Positions 21,866-32,925 of a DNA stretch of 64,000 nucleotides are shown one piece after another. This stretch comes from Atopsyche davidsoni. Lineage: Eukaryota > Arthropoda > Insecta > Trichoptera > Hydrobiosidae. The stretch is taken from positions 4,556,001 to 4,620,000 of the forward strand of contig JAILWY010000029.1 of assembly GCA_022113835.1 (NCBI GenBank). Direction: 5' to 3'. The first letter of the stretch is position 1, and each line of letters opens with the position of its first letter. The notes beneath the pieces are model-generated. The model did not search any database and was not told the origin of the DNA. It worked only from the letters and a program-made list of their open reading frames with translations. Position numbers and translations under genes: made by a program.

Positions 21866-22580
21866 ATGAGATTCTCGGCGTCGGTAAGTGCGCACACTTT
21901 CGTTGATTGCTCCCATTGAGCAAAAAAGGTGGGCCACTCTATCGGGTCTCCATTAAACGATGGCAAGTCCTTGACGCTGCACTGTCTCGCAATGAAGGCC
22001 TCCATCTGCCCCATCCCCCTTGAGTCAGGGTGAGCAGTTTTGCAGGTCAGGAGTGGGATTACGTAACAGTAGAGCCTCTTGTTTCCAGTGGCGATTGTAG
22101 TTTCCTCGGTGGTCCGGGGCACTCAGGGCAGTTAAAACGTCTGGAGGCGCGGGCGAGGTGGGAAATTGTTGCAGCGAGCAGCGCGAGGTGGCTTCAACCG
22201 AGGGCGCGGGGTTCTACCTGTGGGTCGACGGTGGGCTGGCCTGGATCTAGCTTGTCCGGATTGTGAGGTATACGCGGCGGCATCTTCTGTCACTTCGCCC
22301 ACGCGGTCTCCTAACCTCTAACGCCCTTCGCAGATCTTCCCAGCTGCACTGCGCTCCCCCAGCTCCACGCCTCACACGCCCCCGGCGAAATAGCTTGTAG
22401 TGATAATACAAGTCTTTATTATGAAACACAGTACAATTATAAGATCAAGTCACGATGCCGCGCGGTGTCCGATGTCAGAACCGTAAACCTGGACTGTCTT
22501 GCAATGAAGTCGGGTGAGCAGGAATGTCCCGGGGCTGCGCCGTAGCTTTCGCCGCCAAGTCCAAAACTTGATTTTTGAAT
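21866..22580 (-). pseudogene. BEL/Pao gag fragment and LTR-like segment, copy 1
   Basis: The - strand frame reads MEAFIARQCSVKDLPSF, then GDPIEWPTFFAQWEQST and ENLIRV. This is the N-terminal gag domain (DUF1759-like) of BEL/Pao elements. Further upstream (22257-22580) is a segment with a - strand AATAAA (22413-22418) that looks like LTR. It is duplicated at 46093-46405, but there the roughly 190 bp of GC-rich leader at 22033-22256 is absent. Confidence 0.7.
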
Positions 22581-22599
22581 GCCTCAACGGCTTCTTAAT

Positions 22600-23180
22600 T
22601 ATCAGATTTACGATTTTCTATTGGTACAGTAGCCACGTGTCCATCTATACCAAAAAAACAGGCGACCATTTGCTTCAAAGTGCTTTTCGCACGAGCAACT
22701 TTTGTTGTGTTCGGCTCATGTTAAACCTTTCTATTTGGGAGACAGGTTCTGCTTCAACATATGCTGATAAAAAAGTGACAGCTTTATTGTCCTTCCAAGT
22801 TACAGCTGTCAAATCAAACACCATCAAAGCTAGCCATTTGCTCTTCATAAGTTCCACGGGGAACAGAATTTTTTGTCAGGTAGTTTGCAATTTACAAGTC
22901 TGTTGTACTGTACAGTGCCTAGACTGTAGATTCCTTGTTTGGCAAGATGGGTAATTAGTGGCACAGAGGTATAAAAGTTGTCAAAATATATAATATGATT
23001 TATATGCCTTGGGACACCTCTGGCTAGCCGGATAACAACATTTCCTACTGGCCCAAAATCTGGCTCATCTTGAAACCGCCCATTCTCTTGACCAGTGTAT
23101 ATCTCAAATTTGTGAGCATAGCCTTTTACACTGCACATTACATAGAATTTGAATCCCCACTTGTGTGGTTTATTTGGGTC
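22600..23180 (-). pseudogene. piggyBac type-ii fragment, copy 1
   Basis: Reads KPHKWGFKFYVMCSVKGYAH, FEIYTGQENG, VGNVVIRLA, IIYFDNFYTSVPL (conserved catalytic Asp) and, after a break, LTAVTWKDNKAVTFLSAYV. This is the central and later part of the DDE_Tnp_1_7 domain. Its N-terminal side is replaced in frame by a YqaJ family II exonuclease fragment, making one 169-codon chimeric frame (22845-23354). Confidence 0.8.
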
Positions 23181-23430
23181 TGCAACGCAAAAGTAACACT
23201 TTTTTAGACCACTTGGATACATTTGTATCTGGGCAAAGCATTCCTTGTTGGGTTTTCCATTTTTTATATAATTGAGATACGTTTTGTTGCTTATAGGACA
23301 TTTTATCTCCACAATGCTATCTTCACATATTCCATCAGGGGAACCTGCTATCATTGGATATTTTGTGGCCGCCCAAATTAAACAACTAAAACAATTAAAT
23401 ATTAGTAAATTTCGTACTTTGGAAGTTTAG
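23181..23430 (-). pseudogene. YqaJ-type exonuclease family II fragment fused to piggyBac
   Basis: Encodes PMIAGSPDGICEDSIVEIKC, a KTYLNYIKNGKPN block and KKCYFCVADPN, then continues in frame into piggyBac at NKPHKWGF. Asp (SPDG), E-x-K and Gln positions of the YqaJ core are present. The same exonuclease family occurs at 34990-35634, 35965-36335 and 50690-50845. Confidence 0.75.
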
Positions 23431-23495
23431 AAATCACGAAAGATAAACCCGCCGCGCGAATGCGTACCTCCTCGAGATTACTAATTTCTTTTCAT

Positions 23496-23660
23496 CGATC
23501 TTGTCTATTTGGGATTAATCAATTCTGGTAGGATACAATCAAAAGAAAATGATTTTAATTCATCCGTCTGAATTGTTTCCCAGGACCGATCATCCTTTTC
23601 AATAATGACAATTTTGAGGGGATATTGAACGCCTGACCTGACGGCAAAAATGCACTGCAT
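23496..23660 (-). pseudogene. YqaJ family I C-terminal scrap
   Basis: Encodes CIFAVRSGVQYPLKIVI, then EKDDRSWET and SFDCILPELI, matching the end of the copies at 18294-18497 and 43390-43593. Confidence 0.7.
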
Positions 23661-23666
23661 ACATAA

Positions 23667-24360
23667 TATCAAGTCTATAGCCTTTATTAGAAACATGAAG
23701 AAGACTTGGCTTATTGTCTGCGCTTAAGTTATGTTTACTGTCATTAAGATGTGTTGCAAATTGTGAATTCAATTTATTATTTTCAAACGATGCCAGGTGC
23801 TCTTTTTATCTTTTAGTAAAACTACGAATTGTTAGACATAGTTTGACAATGTACATAGCTTTACAGTCATCACAAGTTAATTTGTAGACTCCACTCTTCT
23901 GGAAGGCATCAACTATTTTTAAAAGCCGTTTTTAATTCTGATAATTGTTCGCGATTAGAGTTTTTTTGCGTGGGTTTTTTTTTTTTACTAAGGATTTTAT
24001 CAACCATATTTTTGGGTAGCCATTACTTACTGCGATTGATTAAATTATTTTTAATTCTTCATTGAATGCTTCTAATTCTAAAGGTAATTTAACTAGCCGG
24101 TGTACCATGCTATTGTATGCTGCTGATTTATGTGACATGGGGTGCATGGATTTATAATGTATTGGCTTACGATATACACTAAAATGGTGACGGTTATTTA
24201 CATTTTTAATCGAAAGATCTAAAAAGTTTATGGTCTTATCAACTTCTTTCTCTAGTGTGAATTTAATACGAGTATGTAAAGAATTTGCAAAATTTACAAA
24301 TTTGTCCGATTGTCTCTCTGTTCCACTCCAACAAATCAAGATATCGTCTACATACCTTTT
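23667..24360 (-). pseudogene. Penelope-like retroelement fragment, copy 1
   Basis: From high to low coordinate the - strand reads RYVDDILICW (RT catalytic YVDD), then INFLDLSIKN and FSVYRKPIHYK (Penelope RT thumb region), and further on KSGVYKLTCDDCKAMYI with KEHL. That is a GIY-YIG-type endonuclease start in which the normal glycine/arginine context is altered and a stop interrupts it. RT followed by GIY-YIG is the hallmark of Penelope elements. A nearly identical copy is at 50845-51715. Confidence 0.8.
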
Positions 24361-24364
24361 TTCA

Positions 24365-24625
24365 AAGTGATCATTTGAAAATCTTTCGGAATTCCTCTAT
24401 TTTTCCGAACTCGCCCGTGATAGTTTGGCCTGGTTTCAGCAGCTCATAGTGGATGACACCCTTCTGATCCCACCAACTACACAGCATTACCTCGACGCCA
24501 TGAATATTTGACTTTCAGCTGGTTTTTCTTCCAATTGAAACAGAAAAGTAAAGTTTCCCGCAAATTGCGTTTTGTTGGTACAAAAGTTGACATGTTGAGA
24601 GCTCAAAAAAAAATGTTGTATACAC
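24365..24625 (-). pseudogene. Internally deleted mariner, copy 1
   Basis: MSTFVPTKRNLRETLLFCF (the transposase start) is followed after about 20 codons by HGVEVMLCSWWDQKGVIHYE and LLKPGQTITG from the middle of the protein. The region between, including the DNA-binding domain and first catalytic Asp, is deleted. Repeated at 51716-51975. Confidence 0.75.
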
Positions 24626-24729
24626 TTCAGCGATATGACATATACTGAAAACAAAAGCGCAACAATGCGGCTTCATAATGAAATGTTAAAGTATAGCCTG
24701 ATGCGATTCAATACTCGTAACGCCATCGC

Positions 24730-24975
24730 TTAGAAAATACAATAATATACACAAATAGAACAATATTTGTTCCTAGCGTCCTTATACAAAACCTTCCTTG
24801 TCTTGAGCCCTACAATTGAAGCCACCCCCGATAAAGAAGAATAATTGGATCTATATGATTGTTTAGCCCAACATCCATCTGCAATAACGGTGATCATTGG
24901 TATACAGTTTCTATCTATACTTCCACATTCAACTGCCATCCTTGCTTCTTTCATTCTTTCCATTTGGATAACTCA
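24730..24975 (-). pseudogene. Mutator-like domain fragment (DGCWAKQSY type), copy 1
   Basis: The frame 24730-24963 contains MITVIADGCWAKQSYRSNY, SLSGVASIVG and RNKYCSIC. This is the DGSWxKRSYxTNYxxLSG signature of the Mutator-like domain, N-terminal to the part found at 15385-15893. Identical copy at 52075-52308. Confidence 0.65.
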
Positions 24976-25079
24976 AAAAATGGTGGTTTGACACGATATA
25001 TCTGTAATGTAGGTAGTTAACGAGATACGGAATCTATGCTGCATGCTCACACTTTGTCAGTCTATTAATAAACGTGAAA

Positions 25080-25410
25080 CAGAGCAGATGTTATTCATGA
25101 ATATCTATTTTGTCCCCTTCAAAGTATTCCCCCACCAGATATTATACACTTGTTCCAACGATTTTTCCAATCGTCGAAGCACTTCAAATGTGATCAATCA
25201 TTTTTTGTGATTTTGTTCAGCTCCATCTTTGATGCCGTCTTTATCTCCACAACCGTAGCGTAGCATCGTCCTTTCATGTGCCTCTTCACTTTTGAGAAAA
25301 AGAAAAGGTCACAGGGGGTCAGATCTGGGGAATACGGTGGGAATACCGGGATTTAAATTGTCGAAATAAGACATTATGCGTCTTGTGAAGTCTGTATTGT
25401 CGCAATCCGC
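25080..25410 (-). pseudogene. Second mariner relic, transposase C-terminus, copy 1
   Basis: Several frames on the - strand give PPYSPDLTPCD-like, KRH/KGR and GGEYFEGDKID pieces, the end of a mariner-type transposase (YSPDLxPCDFWLF... GGDYFEGD). Stops and frameshifts make it non-functional. Repeated at 52425-52755. Confidence 0.6.
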
Positions 25411-25560
25411 GATTATAATAACGATATCGTTTGCTGCTGAGACGTAGTGTACGTCATTGGTGCATAACTGTAACCAGTATCTTCCTTAATGGCTGATCTG
25501 AGTCCGAGTAAAACTAATGGTGACTCCTGTGCCCAAAATGACTCAATTTTGCAGCTCGTC

Positions 25561-27731
25561 TTAACCCTTCATTGCATGATTTAATTTTTTTTTGTAAAAA
25601 AAATCATACACATGTTATTAGACCTCTAGGTAATGGGAAAAATAAAAGAAAAAATCTTTGATTTATGGAAGTATTAGTAATTTCCATCATTATGCAGAAT
25701 GAACATATGAGCTTAGTACAAAATAAAAATAATAAATAAAATCATTATTACCTTTTTTATTTATACATTCAATTATGGTGAAAATTAACAAAACAGTTAT
25801 TGTTTTTGTTCAGGCATAAGTTAACCCTACATTTGATACAGCTTATTGTTGAATATCCTTTACAATGTGGGTATTTGCATCGCAGAGAAATGCCAACTTG
25901 TGGCCAATGGTCACTACCATCCATTCTTAGGTCTTTTGGTGGAGGAACAACTGCAGGTCCTCTCTTCTTTTTTGCCTGGATTTCATTTTCCAAAAAGTTG
26001 GAACTAGGACGTCCTCTTCTGACCTCTGTGTTGGATCCTATTGAGCACAGAACTTGAGCTAATTCATTACGAAATTGTCCCATGGAAAGCATATCCTTTT
26101 TTGGTATATTTCGAATGATTGCATTTTTTTTGTAAATGATCCAAGAATTTATGACTGTAAGGATCAAGTAGATGAAAGAATATGCGTAAATACCATTTTT
26201 TCGACCTCAAAGGAATATGGAATCTCCCCAAAAAACTGTCCATCAAATCAACTCCCCCCATATTTTTGTTGTATTCTAAAACAATTTTTGGACATGAAAT
26301 TTCTACCTTTTCCTTCTTTGCCTTGTCATACCTAGTGACACTAGATACTGGTGTTGACCCCCCATATGTTGATAAAAGTGTCACCATTTTGTTGTCTTTC
26401 CAGGTGACACAAGACATATCAATACCATCAAATGTAGATGTTCTTTCTACATGACTTCCTCTTGGTACAGACTTTTTCATAAACTCCCTTTTGTCCGGTA
26501 ATTTTGAGTTAGGTATCCGATTTTGTTGTACAGTACCAACAGATAGAATTCCTTGCTTGGCTAAATAATAAACCAGGGCCAGTGATGTGTAAAAATTGTC
26601 AAAATAAATTATGTGATTTTGATGTCTTGGCTAGCAAACGAATGACTACATTCCCTGTGGCTCCTATATCAGGTTCTCCTTCTAGTCTTCCTGTATTTTC
26701 CTGTCCTGAATACAATTCAAATGTATGAGCATATCCTGATAAATCACACAGTACATAAAATTTAAACCCCCATTTGTGGGGTTTATTAGGCAGATATTGT
26801 TTTAAGAAATGAGCCACTTTTGTGGCACACATCTGCTCATCAACTGATAATCTTTGCTCCATTGGTATAGTAGAAAATTTTGCTTTGAGATGCTCAATAA
26901 CTGGACGTATTTTAAATAACCTGTCATGATTGGCATGGCCTACAGGTTTGTGATTATTATTATTTTGAAAGTGCAATGAGAGCTTGATTCTTTCAAATTT
27001 GTTGACTGGCATGGTGGATGAAACTGGACCATAACCAAAAGCAGGTGACCAATATGATCTGGTATTTGGAAATCTTTGCACAGACATGAATCATGATCAT
27101 TTACATCATCTAATATAATTAGAAGTTCATCTCTAGTATAGTGAAGATCTGATGAGTTATCATCGTCAGAATCTTCAGCCTCCAATCCGTCTTCCGACAG
27201 CCAACCATCCTCCAGCTGTGCTAGATAGTCTTCTAAGGCTTTATCTTTCATAATATTCTAAAAGAGCAAAAAATAGGTAAACAAACTGGAATTACATGAA
27301 CCAAAATTTCTCCATACTTCACAGATGACAATACTGCATAATGATGTAAATTTACACCATACCTATTTGACGTTTTTTTAGTAATATTTTACATGTTTTC
27401 ATTACAAATAATAGCATTTTCCTTATAACTTACCTTATTTCTATGCATAGTAAATATTTTCTTCGACTTATATGGACAAAACCATTTAAAAACTTGATAT
27501 TTTTATGCACCGTTAGAACAAAACACACATAATACCTTGACCAAATTTTGATTCTCATGTGACAGTTGACGTTTGCTTCTTTTTTTTTTACTAGGTGCGT
27601 TCCGTTTCATTCATATATGTTTCAAAAAGTTGCCAGAGGCAAGAAACCATGACCAGAGACCGGTTTTGGGTGCATTTTTTCCCTTCGAATGGTTTGATGG
27701 AAATATCCATCACAATGCAACGAAGGGTTAA
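25561..27731 (-). mobile_element. piggyBac element, nearly full length, TTAA at both ends
   Basis: TTAA at 25561-25564 and 27728-27731 flank related inverted ends (CCCTTCATTGCAT and CCCTTCGTTGCAT). The - strand transposase starts at 27251 (acidic N-terminus), continues at 27087-26599 (RSYWSP, LSVDEQM, GFKFYVLCDLSGYAH) and 26480-26067 (VTWKDNKMV, NMGGVDLMDSF) and ends at 26167-25769 with a cysteine-rich C-terminus (CKYPHCKGY..CIKCRVNLC). Catalytic Asp sites (SVDE, FDNFYTS, GGVDLMD) are recognisable, but an N-terminal deletion and about three frameshifts break it. It interrupts a Gypsy pol on its right side, while its left flank is unrelated mariner-block DNA. The element is therefore recombinant or misassembled. 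Confidence 0.85.
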
Positions 27732-28988
27732 GAAGAGGATCCATCTTGTTACTCGCCCCGTATGCAATTTCCAACTTTTCAAAAACACCAATGCGTGGTG
27801 ATCTGTCCTAATCACTATCTTTACGCCCCGCAAATACGTCTCGAATTTGTGGAGTCCGTAAATAATGGCATAGAGTTCTTGCTCTGACACTGTCCATTTT
27901 AATTCCGCGCCCGTCAAACTTTTACTAACGAAACCGATAACTCTATGCTCCCTTTCCCTATCTATTTGATATAATACGCCTCCTATAGCTATGCCTGAAC
28001 TATCTGTCTGTAAATAGTAAGTCTGACTCGGGTCATGGTGATACAACATAACTGATCCTAAAAATAATCTTTTTACCTTATCAAAAGCAAACTTCTCTAT
28101 CCCTGTCCATCTCCAAGTACAATCCTTTCGCAAAAGGTCGCATAAAGGCTTCGTTTCCTCGCCGTACATTCTGACAAAACGCCTATAATAATTACACATG
28201 CCCAAGAATGCTCTGACTAGTTTTACTCGTTTTGGGGGCGGAAAATCCCTTATGGCAGCCGTCTTTTCCGCGTCCATTTTAATCCCCTGAGTATTTACAA
28301 TGTGCCCCAATAATTTTATTTCAGTGTTTAGAAACTGACATTTTTCAAGAGTGCAAGTCATCCCCGCACGTTGCAACCTATGCAAAACTCTTCCCAGACA
28401 ATTTACATGTTCGCTTAAATCCCCTGAAGTAAAAATGGCTAAATCGTCTAAATAATTTGTACAGAATTCTCTGACATCTGGTCCCAGTATAATGTCCATA
28501 GCTCGGCTGAAGCTAGACACAGAAGTCTTAAGTCCTTGAGGTAAAACCTCATACACATAAGACCGGCCGTCGAAAACAAAGCCCGTATACTTCCTACTAT
28601 CGGCCGTCAATGGAATCTGGTAATATGCATTATTCAAATCTATCGTAGATATGAACTTTACCCCGTGAAATCTCTGTATAATTTCCGAAATAATCGGAGG
28701 CTTTTCTACATCTGCATACATATTTGAATTTACCTCTCTAGCATCTAACAATATTCTAACGGTTCTGTCCTTTTTCATAGTGTAGGTCAATGGGCTGGAA
28801 TACGCAGTTGCTTCGCGTCTAATAATTTTTAAGGACTCTAGTTTATCTAATCTTTGTCGTACCTTATCCCTGAAGGCGAAAAGAATCAGGTACGACCTCT
28901 TTATGAATGGCGTTTCATTCATCATTTTAATTTTGTGCTCATACAAATTTGTCCGTCCCGGATTTTCAGAAAAAACGTTTTTAAATAT
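27732..28988 (-). pseudogene. Gypsy reverse transcriptase and RNase H (truncated)
   Basis: RT motifs run from AFRDKVRQRLDKL through FISTIDLNNAYYQIPL, LPQGLKTSVSSF and NYLDDLAIF (catalytic YLDD). Connection and RNase H follow: LGMCNYYRRFV, QTDSSGIAIGGVL (active-site Asp) and IRTDHHALVFL. The frame is the same as the protease upstream, separated only by one TGA at 28989-28991. It ends at TRWILF, where piggyBac starts, so integrase and 3' LTR are missing. The last 45 or so codons of the open frame are piggyBac end sequence. Confidence 0.9.
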
Positions 28989-29905
28989 TCATAATACTCT
29001 AAACAAAACTGCCCCTTCTGTTACTTTTAATCCTAATCGCTCTACAAACTCTTTGAGTTTGCTGACAATTTCGACCGCTCCTTCTGAAATCTCTACAACA
29101 TTAGAGTAAATTTCATCTAATTGTTCCTCTAACCTTGATTCCCCCCTAATTAAATTAGACCGACGAAAAGGTACTGACACCTCTTTATCTCCGGTGCAGA
29201 ATTTTATTTTCTTTTCGCCACTGCAAAATATTTCGGCGTTATGTCCCTCTAACCAATCGAAACCTAAAATCACTGGCCTAATCAAATTTGGGACTATCAA
29301 ACATGGTATGTTTAATTCTACATTTGCTAATTGAAAAGGTAGTAAAGCCAATTTCGATACCTCTTCACCTTTATGACCCATTGCTCCCTTTAATTGGATA
29401 ACGGCCACAGGCATTACCGGGTAATGAGGCCCCCCTTCATTTAAATGTTCCCAAAAATTTTTCGCTATACAAGTGATCTGACTGCCCGTATCTATTAAGC
29501 AATTTACTTTTTCCCCTCGAATGAAAGCCGTTATTTCTGGCAAAAGTGCCAGAACATTACCATTTGGAGTATCGTCATAATATCCCTTTTCAATAATAGA
29601 ATTTAAAGAGGAGTGTACTACCCCGGTTGCACGCGACTCCTCTTCCCTCGAACGAATTTGTAAAATCTTTATCAATTCCTGTAATTCGCTATCTAAATCT
29701 ACTGAATCTATATCGGCTACATTTAATTTAAATGTTTGTTTTGAATGTTTTATAGGGTTAAGAATCCCTTGTCCGTTCCTTCCTAAACCTGCTCCTGGTT
29801 TCCAGCCCCATTTGACCATCATGACATAAGCGGTAGGTCCTATTAATTCTATTACCCCCGTCTCCCTCTCAGCCCATACTTGGGGTGTTAGTTCGGCCGC
29901 CTCTC
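28989..29905 (-). CDS. Gypsy G-patch plus retropepsin (pro) reading frame
   Basis: A continuous frame begins in the -1 register just after the slippery site at 29906-29912. It passes [17 protein letters not shown] and reaches [20 protein letters not shown], a G-patch (glycine-rich nucleic-acid-binding motif). A linker precedes NCLIDTGSQITCIAKNFWEH, the retropepsin active-site DTGS, and later IPCLIVPNLIRPVILGFDWL, which closes the protease fold. G-patches are known beside the protease of some betaretroviruses; here it lies before the protease. The frame ends in a single TGA, after which RT continues in the same frame, so an intact master copy presumably made Pro-RT as one protein. Confidence 0.85.
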
Positions 29906-30767
29906 GTTTCCCTGGTACGCACCCGCGCGTCCACTTGCCTCCCTACTTTCCGCGTTATCCGACTCTCTACGCGTACCAGCTCGCTGGAAATTTATCTGTG
30001 TCGCATTAGTGGCCGACGCCTCGATGGCTGCCACATTTCCCCTTCTCGCAACCCCCCTATAATGATGAGGCTCGTGCCCAACTTTCGGCACCTGAACCTC
30101 AGCTCCTGAACGCCTCCCTAAGTTTCGACGCTCGACCTCTTCTAGATACTCCCAACGTTTTAGAAACTCCACCGCTTCGATCGCAGTAGATTTACCTCCA
30201 AAAAACCATTGACGTTTAACTTCAGACGGGAAGTGACACATTATGTCCTCAACCAATTTCCGCTCCTTCAAAGGATCGAACAAATCTCGGGAATAGTCCC
30301 ACAGTTCTATAAAATAGCTACTCATGGTAGCTCCCCCTGTTCTATTAATCCATAATCCTTGCGTCACTTTTTGTCTAGCCTCGCTCTTTTTCTCCTCACT
30401 CCTATAGAAGTTTATAAAATCCCTCTCGAACTCCTCAAATGTTTCCCACATTTCCCCATACAGACTCATCCACATTTTTGCCTCTCCTACCAGGCAATCC
30501 TGAGCTATTTCTAGTTCCCTACCCACGCTATCGGTCTTTACTATGTATTTTTTTTACGGCCGTGATAAAGGCCAATGGCTTTACTCCCTGCGCAGGGAAG
30601 GTCGGCTTCTCTTTTGGCAACAGTAAAGAACACAACATTCTCTGCGTGTCGCATGTGTGTCCCTTAGACGACGAAGGGACCGGTTCCCTTTCCTGCGCGT
30701 TTCCCGAGGCCGGTCGCGGAGTCGGTAGCGGGACCGGTTGCGGAGCCGGTTGCAAAGTCGGTTGCAA
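29888..30767 (-). pseudogene. Gypsy gag, copy 1
   Basis: The N-terminal part (30767-30528) is proline-rich (12-bp repeat) then EREPVPSSSKG and FPAQGVKPLAFITAVKK. A frameshift near 30545 (a run of t) leads to the second part (30526-29888): VGRELEIAQDCLVGEAKMWM, a SSYFIELWDYSRDLF region, HFPSEVKRQWFF, then a basic tail ending NERRPN. No CCHC knuckle is visible; the Arg/Gly-rich tail may replace it for RNA binding. The related gag at 54071-54793 reads through the site that is shifted here. Confidence 0.85.
29906..29912 (-). promoter_or_regulatory. -1 ribosomal frameshift heptamer G GGA AAC
   Basis: On the - strand, gag codons GGA AAC are preceded by G, giving the X XXY YYZ heptamer GGGAAAC five codons before the gag TAA (29888-29890). 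A -1 slip there enters the pro frame, which is open from that point. The same heptamer is used for gag-pro frameshifting in some betaretroviruses (established for simian type D virus). It is kept in the copies at 42819-42825 and 53635-53641. Confidence 0.75.
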
Positions 30768-32570
30768 AATACAGGGATTTGTAGAATTTATAGTCGTTAA
30801 CAGCGACTTTCCCGTTCTGATGAATTCGACGAATATGTAGTTAACGGAGCGGGCTGCAAGCAGTGTCCCGATTGATGTACGAACTGGCCTTTAGAGCCGT
30901 TGTCGCTTCTGGAACGTTGGACCCAAAGGTCGTTGATGAATTTAAGATAAGTTGCACGAACTTGCCTTTAGAGCAATTTTCGTGTTCTGGAACGTTGGAC
31001 CAAAGGTCGTAGATGAATTTATATTTGCAGGAACGAGGGGGATTAGCCCTACAGCAAACAGCTCCTGTCTTGCGTTAAATATGTCTTTATGCTGCGTTTA
31101 AAGCTCAAAGACCCTTCCTGTATTTTCTGAATCACTTCGACCTCGCCGCTTTCTATCACTACAGTTCTAATTTCTACAGGTTAGTAACTATTTTGGGTAT
31201 GGTGACTCGGAACGTCCCCGACTTTCTTGGAAAACAACTTCTGCCTATCCTCGGCCAATAGACTTGCATCTACACCGGTCTGAATTGAGGAATTTCACCA
31301 CTGTGTTGATTCCGAAATGTTCGGTTCTTCCGTAATCGGACTCCAGACACGATGACGAAACAATGTCAGCCGTCCTAACAAAGCACGTGTTTTAAGCGAT
31401 AATTAAAATCCGACAAAACCGAGTTCACTCCAATTCTGTTATAATTATTTGCAGGAGATTATAGAGCGAGTAGGCTCCTTCTAATCTAAAAGGTACTAGT
31501 AATTACAGTAACCTACTATACCTACTGGGGGGCGGTTCTAGATATTTCTAGAACCACAAAAATACGGACAAATTCTACAACTAAATTACTCTTATAGATT
31601 AAATTATTTATAATACACTCTCTCGAACTGCACTGAAATAAACTCGACCTCGACTTCTTCTAGTAATATTATACCTTGGACTAACTCTTAATGGATACAC
31701 ACACGAAAGTAATTAAAGAAAGTAATTAAAGAAAGTAATACTAATTATAATTAGTAATAATGAAAACGAACTAATTAACATAGAATAGAAATAATCTATA
31801 AAGATACTTCACGAATTATATTTATAAAGAAGTAACGCGTTAACGAGATTCGAAAGGATAACTTATTTAAATATTAAACTATATAACCCCAAGCGACGCT
31901 ACTCGAGTAACAAAATGGCGGCTACGTTAATTAAATTTTAAACCGCTTTTAAAATCACTAATCGCCGTACTTTAAAAGAATTTAACACAAAATTAACCTC
32001 GACGAACGTATGCGTAATCTCTCTCTGTAAAATTAATCTAACCCGGCAAAATAATAATAAAACAATTCTCTTTTGTCCTGCGGTGGATCTCGAAATCAGG
32101 AGTCGACGGTAGGATGCCCGGACGTCTCTCCAAATTCCTGCAAAAGTCCACACCAGAAGCAGCGAAAGAGAACAAATAAGACTTCCTGAAATGTTTGAAA
32201 GAGAGAAATATTTTTAAGACCTGAAGAGTTTTTTTTACAAAATTTCAAAATGGAGGGCCCACGCGTCCCTTACAAAACTTCAGTTAATTTTAAATATATT
32301 CAACTGTTATATTCTAAATATTGCAAATAAATATAATGAAACCACGTCCTGATACTCGATCGCCTCCTCGTATTTCACTGAAATATCCGAATTTAAAGTG
32401 GCTAATTTAAACAAACTAGTCGAGACACCGAAATAGCACTGTACTCCTCGGGGGTTCGTCTTCGAATCCTCGATTATTCCGCCAGCCCCCGAGATCCGGC
32501 AAAAAAAAAAGGTACCTGCTCTAGCGCAGACCGTAAAAAGGCATTCCCGTACTCTTTGTGTACTACTCTA
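30768..32570. other. Gypsy leader/unassigned DNA
   Basis: Probably holds the Gypsy 5' region, but I could not fix an LTR or primer-binding site. It contains a 77-bp tandem duplication (30877-31030), a perfect 9-bp hairpin at 31534-31555 (GGTTCTAGA, TATT, TCTAGAACC) and a short gtaattaaagaaa repeat at about 31711-31745. No gene seen. Confidence 0.45.
30877..31030. repeat. 77-bp tandem duplication
   Basis: Units start at 30877 and 30954 and share cctttagagc, then tctggaacgttggac and aaaggtcgt blocks with about 80% identity by eye. Confidence 0.8.
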
Positions 32571-32574
32571 CTAC

Positions 32575-32780
32575 TACAGGTCTTCTCCGATCTCGCTCAC
32601 GGGGAAGCCCCGTATGACCGCCCGCTTCTGTCGATCGGCGTCGCGTGTGTACGTGTGGCACGCTCTCCCCGGGCTGGCTCGCAAGGCGGCGAGCACTGTC
32701 TCGTGGTCGTTCAAAGTCTTCAGAGAGATTTGACAAAAGTTAATTGATATTGAGAAGTGGAGCAAAGTCCACTTCCTTGT
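32575..32780 (-). pseudogene. LINE ORF1-like fragment, copy 2
   Basis: Almost identical to 16779-16980. Only the N-terminal part of the ORF1 frame (through VIRGFPVSEIGEDL) is included and the zinc knuckles are missing. It marks the left end of a duplicated block that runs to about 33760. Confidence 0.75.
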
Positions 32781-32925
32781 CCAATGTTTATTTAAAGCAA
32801 CAAAGACTTTTAACTAAATGATTAGAAAATATATTGAGGTGGTTACATAACAGTAGAAATGGGCGAGTGGGAATGTCGTTTTCTGTTTGTCAGTCTTCCC
32901 AATAGGCGGTGGGCCCTGCCTCGTT

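Noticed and set aside
32140..32165. Gypsy primer-binding site (ctggtgtgg on the - strand)
   Set aside because: No LTR ending in CA directly precedes it.
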